Assembly (NCBI GenBank): GCA_003222115.1
Contig: QHUL01000065.1
Coordinates: 43,270 to 107,269 of the forward strand
Length of the DNA stretch: 64,000 nt
Source: Gemmatimonadota bacterium
GTDB taxonomy: Bacteria; Gemmatimonadota; Gemmatimonadetes; Gemmatimonadales; GWC2-71-9
Direction of reading: 5' to 3'
Shown here: positions 40,015 to 48,563 of the stretch, piece by piece
Layout of the letters: each line of letters starts with the position of its first letter
Numbering within the stretch: position 1 is the first letter of the stretch
Notes under the pieces: model-generated
The model's database searches: none
Seen by the model: only the letters and a program-made list of their open reading frames with translations
Told to the model about the DNA's origin: nothing
Made by a program: the position numbers and the translations under genes

Positions 40015-41639
40015 TGCTCGGCCATGAAGGGGTAGGTGTAGCTCTTCGGCGGGACGAAGTTCTCCTTCACGGCGCGCGGGCTCACCCAGCGCAGCAGGTT
40101 GAGGATGCTCCCCGCCTTGTCGTTGGTGCCGCTCGCGCGGGCCCCGCCGAACGGTTGCTGGCCCACGACGGCGCCGGTCGGCTTGTCGTTCACGTAGAAG
40201 TTGCCGGCGGCGTAGCGCAGCGCGCGCTGTGCCTCCTCCACGGCCCGGCGGTCCTGGGCGAAGATCGCACCCGTGAGGGCGTACGGCGACGTCTCGTCCA
40301 CCACCCGCAGGGTGTCCGCCCAGCGGCCCTCGGGGTAGACGTAGAGCGAGAGCACCGGCCCGAAGATCTCCTCGCACATCGTCCGGTAGGCCGGGTCCGC
40401 GGTCTCGATCAGCGTGGGTTGGATGAAATAGCCATCCGTGTCGTTGCACGCGCCGCCGAACAGGAGCGTCGCCTGCGCGTCTTTCTTGGCGGCCTCGATG
40501 TAGCTCTTGATCTTGTCGAACGCCTTCCGATCGATGACCGCCCCCATGAAGTTGCGGAAGTCGGCCGGGTCGCCGACCCGGATCTCGCCGAGCATGCCGA
40601 GCACGCGCTCGCGCAGCTTGGGCCACAGCGAGTCCGGCACGTAGGCGCGCGAGGCGGCGCTGCACTTCTGGCCCTGATACTCGTAGGCCCCGCGCACGAT
40701 GGCCACGGCGAGCGCGTCGACGTCGGCGCTGGCGTGCGCCACGATGAAGTCCTTGCCGCCCGTCTCGCCCACGAGGCGAGGGTAGCCGGCGTAGCTGGTG
40801 AGGTTCCGGGCCACGCCCTGCCACAGCGACTGGAATACCTCGGTCGAACCCGTGAAATGAATACCGGCGAGGTTGCGCTCCGCGAGCAGCGCCTCCGACA
40901 CCAGCGCGGCGGGGCCGGGCACGAAGTTGATGACCCCGGGCGGGAGCCCCGCCTCCTCCAGCAGCTTCAGCACGAAGTAGTTCGAGAACACCGCGGTCCC
41001 CGCGGGCTTCCAGACGACCGTGTTCCCCATGATCGCCGGGGCCGTGGGAAGATTGCCGCCGATCGAGGTGAAATTGAACGGTGTGATGGCGTAGACGAAG
41101 CCCTCCAGCGGTCGGTGGTCCAGCGCGTTCCAGGTCCCCGGTGCCGAGAGGGGCTGTTCGGCATAGATGCGCTCGGCGTAGTGCGGGTTGAAACGGAAGA
41201 AATCGATCAGCTCGCAGGCCGCGTCGATCTCGGCCTGATGGGCCGTCTTGGATTGGCCCAGCATCGTGGCGGCGTTCACGATCGGGCGATACCGGCCGGC
41301 GAGCAGCTCCGCCGCCTTCAGGAACACCGCGGCCCGCCGCTCCAAGCTCCACACGGACCAGTCCCGCCACGCCTCCCGCGCGGCCGCGACCGCGGCCCGC
41401 ACCTCCGGCGGGCCCGCCTGGTGCACCTTAGCCAGGACGTGACGGTGGCAGTGGGGCATCACGGCATCGGCCGTCTTCCCGGTGCGCACCTCCTTGCCGC
41501 CAATCACGAGCGGAATCTCGATGGGGCGGGCGGACAGGTCCTTGAGGGCTCGCTTGAGCTCGGCCCGCTCGGGAGTCCCAGGCGCGTGGGACAGGACCGG
41601 CTCGTTGGTGGGCGGCGGAATCTTGACGCTGGCGTTCAT
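40011..41639 (-). CDS. pruA: L-glutamate gamma-semialdehyde dehydrogenase (delta-1-pyrroline-5-carboxylate dehydrogenase)
   Basis: 542-aa aldehyde dehydrogenase that oxidises glutamate semialdehyde to glutamate in proline breakdown. Catalytic Glu in LVGETGGKDFIVAHASADVD (about 291), nucleophile Cys in AYEYQGQKCSAASRAYVPDS (about 326) and EEIFGPVLSLYVYPEGRW match the PruA branch, as do VWKPAGTAVFSNYF and FNFTSIGGNLPTAPAIMGNT. No proline dehydrogenase (PutA/PRODH) domain is fused or adjacent, so the pathway partner is elsewhere. Confidence 0.94.
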   Translation of the reverse strand: MNASVKIPPPTNEPVLSHAPGTPERAELKRALKDLSARPIEIPLVIGGKEVRTGKTADAVMPHCHRHVLAKVHQAGPPEVRAAVAAAREAWRDWSVWSLERRAAVFLKAAELLAGRYRPIVNAATMLGQSKTAHQAEIDAACELIDFFRFNPHYAERIYAEQPLSAPGTWNALDHRPLEGFVYAITPFNFTSIGGNLPTAPAIMGNTVVWKPAGTAVFSNYFVLKLLEEAGLPPGVINFVPGPAALVSEALLAERNLAGIHFTGSTEVFQSLWQGVARNLTSYAGYPRLVGETGGKDFIVAHASADVDALAVAIVRGAYEYQGQKCSAASRAYVPDSLWPKLRERVLGMLGEIRVGDPADFRNFMGAVIDRKAFDKIKSYIEAAKKDAQATLLFGGACNDTDGYFIQPTLIETADPAYRTMCEEIFGPVLSLYVYPEGRWADTLRVVDETSPYALTGAIFAQDRRAVEEAQRALRYAAGNFYVNDKPTGAVVGQQPFGGARASGTNDKAGSILNLLRWVSPRAVKENFVPPKSYTYPFMAEQ

Positions 41640-41696
41640 GGGGACAAATCTAACCGCGTTGTGGCGTCGTGGAACTCGCGCGGGTTAATTAGGACG

Positions 41697-42200
41697 ATGA
41701 CGGCGATCGACCCCCGCGCGCGAATCGGGCACGTCCACCTCACGGTGTCGGACCTCGACCGCTCGCTCGCGTTCTATCGCGACGTCCTGGGCTTCGAGGT
41801 GACGACTCGGTACGGCCGGGAGGCGGTGTTCCTGTCGGCCGGCGGCTACCACCACCACATCGGGCTCAACACCTGGGCAGGGCGCGGCGCACCGCGGCCG
41901 CCGGCGGGGACGACCGGGCTGTACCACTTCGCCATCCTCTACCCCGATCGGCGCGCCCTAGCGGCGGCGGTGCAGCGCGTGCTCGAGCACGGCACCCCGA
42001 TCGAGGGCGCCTCGGACCACGGCGTCAGCGAAGCGGTGTATGTGCGCGATCCGGACGGCAATGGCGTGGAGCTCTACTGCGACCGTCCCGAAAGCGCATG
42101 GCCGCGGACGCCGGACGGCGGGCTCGTCATGCATACGCGACCCCTCGACGTGGAGGACCTTCTCAAAGAGGCCGGTCAGAGGCCGGGAAACGGCGGGTGA
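41697..42200 (+). CDS. VOC-family protein (glyoxalase / extradiol dioxygenase-like)
   Basis: 167-aa protein of the vicinal-oxygen-chelate superfamily with paired beta-alpha-beta-beta-beta units. IGHVHLTVSDLDRSLAFYRD gives the first metal His, GLYHFAILYPDRRALAAAV the second, and YVRDPDGNGVELYCDRP the Glu ligand. The DPDGNGVELY signature is close to catechol-2,3-dioxygenase-like (CatE) proteins. The exact substrate is unknown. Its stop codon lies inside the hairpin repeat that separates it from the convergent M28 peptidase. Confidence 0.88.
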   Translation: MTAIDPRARIGHVHLTVSDLDRSLAFYRDVLGFEVTTRYGREAVFLSAGGYHHHIGLNTWAGRGAPRPPAGTTGLYHFAILYPDRRALAAAVQRVLEHGTPIEGASDHGVSEAVYVRDPDGNGVELYCDRPESAWPRTPDGGLVMHTRPLDVEDLLKEAGQRPGNGG

Positions 42201-42241
42201 AGGGGGAAGGGCCCCTTCCCCCTTCCCCGGCCGTTTCCCGG
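42183..42241. repeat. Composite palindrome with GGGGGAA heptamers, probable bidirectional terminator
   Basis: Outer arms CCGGGAAACGGC / GCCGTTTCCCGG enclose inner arms GAAGGGGGAAGGG / CCCTTCCCCCTTC. It overlaps the VOC stop codon and ends 5 bp before the M28 peptidase stop. It combines the GGGAAACG word of 32247-32308 with the GGGGGAA heptamer found inside coding genes. Confidence 0.8.
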
Positions 42242-42245
42242 TCTT

Positions 42246-43784
42246 TTACCGGCCTTTCGCCTTTACCACGGAGTCGGACGGCTGTTGCGCGACGACCGGT
42301 GTCGCGGGTTGCTTCGGCCCGCGGGCGATCAGGTCCGGGAGGTTGGCGAGCACGTAGGCCGACGCGGCCATCACAGCCGACGCCTGTTGCAGGTCGCGCT
42401 CGATCGCCTTGTCGTAGGTGTCGGACTGGGAGTGGTGCGTGTGGCCGTAGCCGCGCTCGAGCTGGTCGAAGTTGAACGCGGGAACGCCGTACGGCAGGAA
42501 CGAGAGGTGGTCCGTGCCGCCTTTGTTGCGGTTCACCACCGAGTCCGCGCCGAGCCGCGCCACGGGGGCGAGAATCTGGCGCCACAGCCCTTCCAGATCC
42601 TGGCGACCTTGCAACGCCTGACCGGTGATCGCCCCCACGCCGTTATCGAGGACGATCACGGCCTGGATCGAGTCCATCTCCGCAGCGTGCGCCTCGGCGT
42701 ACTTCCTCGACCCGATCAGGCCCTGCTCCTCGCCGGTGAACAGGATGAAGCGGATCGTGCGCCGGGGCTTGAGCCCCGACTGCGCGATGACGCGCGCCGT
42801 CTCGAGCGTGGCCATCGAGCCGGTGCCGTTGTCGCTCGCGCCCGTGGCGAGGTCCCACGAATCGAGGTGCGCCCCCACGATCACGACCTCCCCCGGGCGC
42901 TCGGTTCCGCGTAGCTCGGCCACCGTGTTCCACTGCGGCACGGAGTCGAGCATCATCCGGTTCGCAATACTCGCCTCGAGCTGTGGCGTGATACCGAGCC
43001 GCAACAGCCGGTCGAACATCGCGTACTCCTCGTGCGCGACGACGATCTGGGGAAGCGGCAGCACGCGATTCGGGGAGCCGCTCATCGTGAGGAGCGTCTG
43101 CTCCTTGCCGCCGTCGAGCAGCGTGGCGAGCGCGCCCGCGTTCCTAAGAAGGAAGGGCACGTCCGTCTGGAACTGTTGGAGCCGCGCGCGCGCCGTGGAG
43201 TCCGCGTTCTGGAACGGAGCAGACACGCCGCGGTAGTACTCCCGCTGCTTGGTCGAGTCGGCCGCCGTCATGGGCGGGCCGTCGGCGTTCCACACGGGGG
43301 CGGGTGGCCGCAGCATCACGAAGGCTCCCCTCGCCTGCCGCAGGTGGGCGGCGAGGCTGTCGGGCGTGGAGCCGTCGATGCGCACCACGGGGCCGCGGAT
43401 CGTCCTGCCGTTCGAGCCGGGCGCCCAGGCCCAGCTCGCTGCGATCACGTCGTGCGCGCGTGGCGCGGTCATCCGCACCGAGAGAGCGCCCCGCTCCCAT
43501 CTGCCGCCGAAGTTCCACTGCTCCAGCTGCGCCGCGAGCCCGTATTCCTGGAACTTCCTCATCGTCCAATCATTGGCGGCGCGGGCGGCCGGGGATCCCG
43601 TGAGGCGGGGACCGATCACATCGGCGAGGTATTGCAGGTTGCGCATCACCTGGGAGCGATTCAGCGCCTCATCGATCAGGCGGCCCACGCCCGAGGTGTC
43701 GACCGTCGGGTTCTGGGCGGCACCGGGACGGACGGCCAGGGCGCCGAGTAGCGCCAGCGCCGCGGCACGACACACGCGCTTCAC
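42246..43784 (-). CDS. Secreted M28-family zinc metallopeptidase
   Basis: 512-aa aminopeptidase-like protein with a signal peptide (AALALLGALAVRPGAA, then QNPTVD). A PA-like insert and the M28 catalytic domain follow. The zinc site reads VIVGAHLDSWD (His, Asp), GASDNGTGSMA (bridging Asp), LFTGEEQGLIGS (catalytic and metal Glu) and the last His in GYGHTHHSQSDTYD. It would trim peptides in the periplasm or outside the cell. A palindrome at 42763-42778 is translated in a loop (GLKPRR). The family suits a protein-degrading heterotroph. Confidence 0.93.
   Translation of the reverse strand: MKRVCRAAALALLGALAVRPGAAQNPTVDTSGVGRLIDEALNRSQVMRNLQYLADVIGPRLTGSPAARAANDWTMRKFQEYGLAAQLEQWNFGGRWERGALSVRMTAPRAHDVIAASWAWAPGSNGRTIRGPVVRIDGSTPDSLAAHLRQARGAFVMLRPPAPVWNADGPPMTAADSTKQREYYRGVSAPFQNADSTARARLQQFQTDVPFLLRNAGALATLLDGGKEQTLLTMSGSPNRVLPLPQIVVAHEEYAMFDRLLRLGITPQLEASIANRMMLDSVPQWNTVAELRGTERPGEVVIVGAHLDSWDLATGASDNGTGSMATLETARVIAQSGLKPRRTIRFILFTGEEQGLIGSRKYAEAHAAEMDSIQAVIVLDNGVGAITGQALQGRQDLEGLWRQILAPVARLGADSVVNRNKGGTDHLSFLPYGVPAFNFDQLERGYGHTHHSQSDTYDKAIERDLQQASAVMAASAYVLANLPDLIARGPKQPATPVVAQQPSDSVVKAKGR
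42763..42778. repeat. GC-rich palindrome inside the M28 peptidase gene
   Basis: CGGGGC, TTGA loop, GCCCCG, close in design to the palindrome in ctaA. Confidence 0.5.
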
Positions 43785-43842
43785 GGGTGAAACCCTCGGC
43801 GGATGGAGTTGTCTAAAGGTACGCGGCGGGCGGGGAGTCTGT

Positions 43843-45033
43843 TTAACGAGGGGCTCGCTCCTCCTCGTTGCCGCGCTGCCGCGGGATCGGCAGCGTGACG
43901 GTCACGGTGGTGCCGACCCCGACCGTAGAATCGACGGCGACGCTCCCGCCGAACATGTTCCGCACGACGCTGTGCACGACCACGAGGCCCATCCCGCTTC
44001 CCTGGCCAAACTCCTTCGTCGTGAACCCGGGCTCGAAGATGCGGTCGAGATCCTGGGCGAGGATGCCGCGCCCCTGGTCCTGCACCGTGAGCTGGAACGC
44101 CTGGCCCGCGCGCTCCACGCGGATCCGGACGGGCGCCGGGCGCTCGGCGCTGGCATCGGCGGCATTGCGGATCAGGTTCACGAGCATGTCATACAGGGCG
44201 TTCGGGTCCCCCTGCAGGTAGACCGTATCGACCGCGGCGTCGAGCTCCAGGGGGATGCGGCGGTCCCTGAGCACGCGGCTCTCGAGGGTGATGCAGGAGC
44301 GCACCACCCGCACGACGTCGAACCGCTCGGACCGGGCCAGCGCTCCCCGGGCCCGGTCCTGAATGGCCCGCAGGAAGGTGACGGCGCGGTCGATGTCTTC
44401 CACAACCTGACCCAGCTCGTCGAGCAGCTCGAGGCGCCGGTCTGCCGCGACGTCCGTCCAGCGTCCGATCGCTTCCATCGCGAGCTGCAGCCCGGCGCGC
44501 GCCGCGGTGAGCGGGTTGCTCGCCTCGTGCGCCATGACGGACGGCAGCGCGGCCAGCTCTCGCAACGGATCAACCTGGGGCTTCGGTGCCTGCGCCGCCG
44601 CCTCGCGCCGGTCGAGCAGGCCCAGGCATAGCCCGGTCAGCTCGAGCGTGAGGCGTTCGCGGCTGCGTCGCTCGCGTCCGTCGGGCGGCGGCGCGGGGGG
44701 CCGCGGCCGTACCGGGGCGATCACCCAAGGCACGTCGCGGCTCGCGCGGGAGCCGACCCAGCGCCCGCCCTGCTGGATGGGGACGTTCCAGCGCCGCAGC
44801 GTGGAGTCGAGGTCCACGTTGGGACCGGCCACTGAGCCGGCGTCGCTCCATTCCTTCGGCTCGAGCTGGGCGCGAGCCGAGACCTCGAACAGGGTCACGG
44901 GCCGGCCGAGCGCGACGCTCGCCTGCCGCAGGATCTCCCGGCGACCCTCGCCGAAAGCCTCTGTTTCGCTCACACCGACTCCTGCCGGGCGTAGCAAGCC
45001 CGAGCGGCTGCGGCCGTCGCCGGCCGCCGTCAC
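43843..45033 (-). CDS. Sensor histidine kinase (HisKA/HATPase_c), soluble
   Basis: 396-aa kinase without transmembrane helices. The N-terminal ~150 residues look like a degenerate GAF-type sensory region (SVALGRPVTLFEVSARAQLE). The dimerisation helix holds the phospho-acceptor His in LPSVMAHEASNPLTAARAGL (about residue 167). The ATP domain has the N box LVNLIRNAADAS, G1 QDQGRGI, F box FEPGFTTKEFGQGSGMGLVV. All catalytic boxes are intact. No response regulator follows on this strand; the LuxR-type regulator at 46787 or the orphan receivers elsewhere may be partners. GTG 45033 is used; a later GTG (VSETEAF) is possible. Confidence 0.88.
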   Translation of the reverse strand: MTAAGDGRSRSGLLRPAGVGVSETEAFGEGRREILRQASVALGRPVTLFEVSARAQLEPKEWSDAGSVAGPNVDLDSTLRRWNVPIQQGGRWVGSRASRDVPWVIAPVRPRPPAPPPDGRERRSRERLTLELTGLCLGLLDRREAAAQAPKPQVDPLRELAALPSVMAHEASNPLTAARAGLQLAMEAIGRWTDVAADRRLELLDELGQVVEDIDRAVTFLRAIQDRARGALARSERFDVVRVVRSCITLESRVLRDRRIPLELDAAVDTVYLQGDPNALYDMLVNLIRNAADASAERPAPVRIRVERAGQAFQLTVQDQGRGILAQDLDRIFEPGFTTKEFGQGSGMGLVVVHSVVRNMFGGSVAVDSTVGVGTTVTVTLPIPRQRGNEEERAPR

Positions 45034-45139
45034 GATGCGACGGCAGATCCGTCTGGTTCGGGGGGCGCTGTCCTACATATGCGCGGCGCCGGCGGTTCCG
45101 TCAAGCAACTCGCCGCCGGGCAGCGGGGTATGTGGTGTG

Positions 45140-46045
45140 ATGAGCTCGATGCCCGGGGGATCCCCGCTGCTCCGCGTCGTCGCGGCGCTCGCCGCCGCGC
45201 CCCTTGTCGCACAACAGCCGGCGGGCGCGTGGGACTCGGTCGCCCGGGCGCTCGGCCGGAGCGGACCGGCCGGCGGCGAGACGTACCGGGCCACGTTCCC
45301 TCGCACGGACCTGCAGGTCTCCGTGAGCGGCGTGCGGATCGCGCCGACGCTCGCGCTCACGTCCTGGGCCGCGTTCGCCGGATCCCCCGACTCCGCCGAC
45401 GTGATGGGCGACCTCGTCCTCGCCGAAGGCGAGGTGGCGGACGTGGTCGCCGCGCTGCTCGACGGAGGCCTCGAGGTGACGGCGATCCATCATCACTTGC
45501 TGGGCGAGTCTCCGCGGGTCCTCTACGTGCATTACCACGGCCACGGCCGGGGTGTGGTCCTAGCCACCAGGCTCCGGATGGTGCTGGCGCGCACAGCCAC
45601 GCCGCTCGAGCCCGGCCTGCCCGGCGCGGCCCCCCGGACGCCCAACGGCGCACCCCGCGCCACCCTCGACACGGCTGCGATTTTCGAGACGCTCGGTGTG
45701 CGCGGCCGCCTCGTGAGCGACGTCGCTCAATTCGGCATCGCGACGTCGGGGAGTCGAGTGACGCTCGCGGGACGGCCGGTCCCGCTGGCGCTCGGCATGG
45801 CCACGGCCCTGAATCTCCAACCGCTGTCCGCAAGCCGCGCCCTCGCCACCGGCGACTTCGTGCTGTCGGCCGAACGGGTCGCGCCCGTGATTCAGGCGCT
45901 CACCGCGGCGGGAATCCACGTGACCGCGCTCCACAACCACCTCGTGGGCGAGGAGCCGCGCGCCTACTTCGTCCACTTCTGGGGCGACGGCGAGCCGGTC
46001 GCGCTCGCCAGGGGGCTGCGCGCGGCGCTGGACGCGGCGCGCTGA
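45140..46045 (+). CDS. DUF1259 (LppY/LpqO-like) secreted protein with two repeats
   Basis: 301-aa protein with a signal peptide (LRVVAALAAAPLVA, then QQPAG) and two copies of the DUF1259 module. First copy: GDLVLAEGEVADVVAALLDG then GLEVTAIHHHLLGESPRVLY. Second copy: GDFVLSAERVAPVIQALTAA then IHVTALHNHLVGEEPRAYFV. Each holds an H-x-H motif and a following YVHY/FVHF, suggesting metal or small-ligand binding. Function unknown in the family. It diverges from the histidine kinase at 45033 and precedes the two-component pair. Confidence 0.85.
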   Translation: MSSMPGGSPLLRVVAALAAAPLVAQQPAGAWDSVARALGRSGPAGGETYRATFPRTDLQVSVSGVRIAPTLALTSWAAFAGSPDSADVMGDLVLAEGEVADVVAALLDGGLEVTAIHHHLLGESPRVLYVHYHGHGRGVVLATRLRMVLARTATPLEPGLPGAAPRTPNGAPRATLDTAAIFETLGVRGRLVSDVAQFGIATSGSRVTLAGRPVPLALGMATALNLQPLSASRALATGDFVLSAERVAPVIQALTAAGIHVTALHNHLVGEEPRAYFVHFWGDGEPVALARGLRAALDAAR

Positions 46046-46098
46046 GCGGGACCCCCTAGCGGCGGCTCGACGAGCCTGTTTCGTTAGGGACGGTGACC

Positions 46099-46779
46099 AT
46101 GAGACAGGATGCCGAGGCGCGCGCCGCCTCCCGGCGGCTGCTCGCGACGAGTGAGCGCGAGCTGCAGCGGATCGTGCTCGACATGCACGACGGGCCGGTG
46201 CAGGACATCTTCGCCGCCCTGTCGCAGCTCCAGGTGCTGGAGCGCTCACCGGACGGGGATGCGGCTACGCAGCAGCGCGTGCGCCAGGCGATCGGGCTGC
46301 TCGAGCGCGCCCTCGGGGAGATCCGCAACTTCATCGGGGCGTTTCGGCCGCCCGGCTTCGAGCGCCGACCGCTGGGCGAGATCATCGAAGGCCTCGCAGT
46401 CCAGCACGAGACCCTCACCGACCAGGTGGTGGAGCTGACCGTGGCGCCCGACCTCGGGGACTGCGCCCTGCCGACAAAGATCGCGATCTACCGCATCCTG
46501 CAGGAGGCGCTAGCGAACGGCCACCGCCACAGCGGGGCGACACGCCAGCGCGTCGGCGTCACGCGGCACGGGGCGACGATCCGGCTCGTGGTCTCCGACG
46601 ACGGCCGGGGGTTCGAGCCCGAGCGCGTGCTGGCGCGCGAAGTGGACGTGGGCGTCGAAGGTGGTCACTTCGGGTTGCGGGGGATCCAGGACCGCGTGGA
46701 GATGCTGGGCGGCAGGTTCACGATCGACAGCGCGCCGGGGCGCGGCACAGAGCTCGCCGTCACGCTCCCCGGGGAATGA
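46099..46779 (+). CDS. Sensor histidine kinase, HisKA_3 (NarX/DegS-like), no sensor domain
   Basis: 226-aa kinase that is almost only catalytic core. The dimerisation/phosphorylation helix is ERELQRIVLDMHDGPVQDIF (His about residue 30). HATPase_c boxes are IYRILQEALANGHRHSGATR, VSDDGRGFEP and GHFGLRGIQDRVEMLGGRFT. HisKA_3 kinases pair with LuxR-type regulators, and one follows 7 bp downstream. The lack of any input domain means the signal must come from another protein. ATG 46099 was chosen over a GTG two codons earlier. Confidence 0.9.
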   Translation: MRQDAEARAASRRLLATSERELQRIVLDMHDGPVQDIFAALSQLQVLERSPDGDAATQQRVRQAIGLLERALGEIRNFIGAFRPPGFERRPLGEIIEGLAVQHETLTDQVVELTVAPDLGDCALPTKIAIYRILQEALANGHRHSGATRQRVGVTRHGATIRLVVSDDGRGFEPERVLAREVDVGVEGGHFGLRGIQDRVEMLGGRFTIDSAPGRGTELAVTLPGE

Positions 46780-46786
46780 GTCGCCC

Positions 46787-47395
46787 GTGATCAAGGTGCT
46801 CCTCGCCGACGACCACGCCATCGTGCTCGAGGGCCTGCGCGCGCTGCTCGAAAGCGAGCCGGACATGGACGTCGTCGGCGCCACCACGGACGGGACCGAG
46901 GTGACCCGACTCGTCGAGCACCACAAGCCGGACGTGATCGTCCTCGACCTGCAGCTCGCGGGGATCAAGGGCACGCAGGTCATCGCCGCGTTGCGCGCCC
47001 GCCCTGCACCGCCCAAAGTGCTCGTACTCACCGCCTACAATGACGGCGACTCCATCCGCTCGGCCCTGGACGCCGGCGCGGACGGGCTGGCGCTGAAAAC
47101 CGAGTCGCCGCAACAGACGCTCACGGCCATCCGCCAGGTGCAAGGCGGGCAGCTCGTGTTCCCGCAGGCGGCCCGCCGCTGGATCGAGGGCCGGGGCGCC
47201 GGCGCCCCAGGCGACCTCACGCCGCGGGAGCGCGAGGTGTGGGCGCTGGTCGCGGCCGGGCTCTCGAACCCCCAGATCGCCCAACGGCTCGGGCTCTCCG
47301 ACAACACCGTGAAGTTTCACGTACAGCACCTATTCTCCAAGCTGGGCGTGAAGAACCGCACCGAGGCGGCGCTCAAGTTCGCTCACGGCCGGTAG
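46787..47395 (+). CDS. NarL/LuxR-family response regulator
   Basis: 202-aa regulator. The receiver domain (1-120) has IKVLLADDHAIVLEGLRALL, phospho-Asp in PDVIVLDLQLAGIKG (about 54), and Lys in GLALKTESPQQ (about 104). The C-terminal LuxR helix-turn-helix (about 140-200) has DLTPREREVWALVAAGLSNP and NTVKFHVQHLFSKLGVKNRT. It forms a two-component system with the kinase just upstream. GTG 46787 is the start; its 3' end overlaps the convergent methyltransferase gene by 13 bp. Confidence 0.94.
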   Translation: MIKVLLADDHAIVLEGLRALLESEPDMDVVGATTDGTEVTRLVEHHKPDVIVLDLQLAGIKGTQVIAALRARPAPPKVLVLTAYNDGDSIRSALDAGADGLALKTESPQQTLTAIRQVQGGQLVFPQAARRWIEGRGAGAPGDLTPREREVWALVAAGLSNPQIAQRLGLSDNTVKFHVQHLFSKLGVKNRTEAALKFAHGR

Positions 47396-48192
47396 GCCAC
47401 AAACACGCGGGTCGCCCAACACCACCGGCTGCCGCGCTTTTCGAGCCGCACCGCGCCGCCCGCTGCCAACCGCTCCAACAACGGGAGGTGGGCCGCCAGC
47501 TCCTCGCTCACGGGATACCACTGCTCTTCGACGGGCTCCACCACACCGAACCGCGAGCGCGCTTCCCGCAGCACGGCCTCCTCACGGGACAGCGTCAACA
47601 CCGGAAACACGAGCCGACCGCCCGGCACGAGGTAGTCCGCCGCGCGCGCCAGGACCTCGAGAATCCAGCGCGTGCCGTCGTCACCCGCCTGGGACAGAAC
47701 CGGCGGCGGGTACCATCCCGACACGCGTGCCACCGGCTCGGCCACTCCCGAGACGTCGTCCACTATCAGGTCGAAGCGCTCGCCCGCCCAGGGCTCGAAC
47801 AGGCTGCCGCGCCGGCAATCGATGGGCACGCCGTTGCGCCTGGCGTTGTGGCGCGTGAGCCGCACCGCCGCCGCGCTCAGGTCGGACGCCCGCACCGCGA
47901 CTTCCCGCGGCAGCAGACGGGCCAGGACCACGGCGACGATCCCCGCGCCGCAGCCCAGATCCAAGACCGCGCCGCGCGGAGGGCCAGAGGCGAGCACTCG
48001 CCGGGCCGCGCGGAGCAGCAACACGGTCGTCGAGGTCGGATAGAACACGTCGGGATGGGTGTCGACCATCACCGTCTCCGTGTCTCCGAGCCTCTTGTCC
48101 CGGTAGGCGAATTCAGCCGGTGCCACTGCGGTCACGGGGATGCTCGCTGCGCCTCGCTGAGGGAGCCGCGTCCGAGTCGCCAGGCGCGCCAT
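47383..48192 (-). CDS. Class I methyltransferase (small-domain / HemK-like)
   Basis: 269-aa protein. The SAM motif I is GAVLDLGCGAGIVAVVLARL (about residue 75). A substrate-side motif LIVDDVSGVAEPVARVSGWY occupies the place of NPPY in N5-glutamine or rRNA methyltransferases, so target class is uncertain. The N-terminal TETVMVDTHPDVFYPTSTTV resembles methyltransferases acting on macromolecules. Convergent with the response regulator and overlapping it by 13 bp. Confidence 0.72.
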   Translation of the reverse strand: MARLATRTRLPQRGAASIPVTAVAPAEFAYRDKRLGDTETVMVDTHPDVFYPTSTTVLLLRAARRVLASGPPRGAVLDLGCGAGIVAVVLARLLPREVAVRASDLSAAAVRLTRHNARRNGVPIDCRRGSLFEPWAGERFDLIVDDVSGVAEPVARVSGWYPPPVLSQAGDDGTRWILEVLARAADYLVPGGRLVFPVLTLSREEAVLREARSRFGVVEPVEEQWYPVSEELAAHLPLLERLAAGGAVRLEKRGSRWCWATRVFVAYRP

Positions 48193-48563
48193 GTGAAACA
48201 ATTCACAATGCTCGGTGGAGCATACCGTGCCGAACCGCGCCCCACTACACGCGTTTGGGTGAAAGTCCCCCACTCCGCCGGGTGGGAGACCGGGTGGGAG
48301 ACCCGTAAGCGGTTGTCCAGGGCCAAGATCTCGCCCCCGGCGCCGCGCCGCCTGCTTGACAGCGCGGCGAGCCGTCCCTACCGTGGGGCCGGCACTCGGC
48401 CTCACCGCAATCCTCTCGCACGTCCGAGCAGGTGTCGGGCAGAGGTCTGGATGCAGGATACAGGCTGTGCCGCAAAGCGGTGCTGCAGCGGCTCCTTCGC
48501 ATCACGCGTGCGTGAACGAGGGGGCCGTTTTCGCTTATTTCTCCTCTCCGGAGGCTCGAGCAT
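48193..48563. other. 371-bp region without a gene, upstream of the DUF1097 gene
   Basis: No supported ORF. It contains two tandem 12-mers (GGGTGGGAGACC at 48279-48302) preceded by GGGTGAAAGTCCC, which could fold into a small structure, and a promoter-like TTGACA/TACCGT pair at 48355-48383. The start of the minus-strand methyltransferase lies at its left edge. Confidence 0.5.
48355..48383 (+). promoter_or_regulatory. Candidate sigma-70 promoter for the DUF1097 gene
   Basis: TTGACA, 17-bp spacer, TACCGT. The -35 is a perfect consensus, the -10 is weak. It would leave a ~180-nt leader before ATG 48564. Confidence 0.4.
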
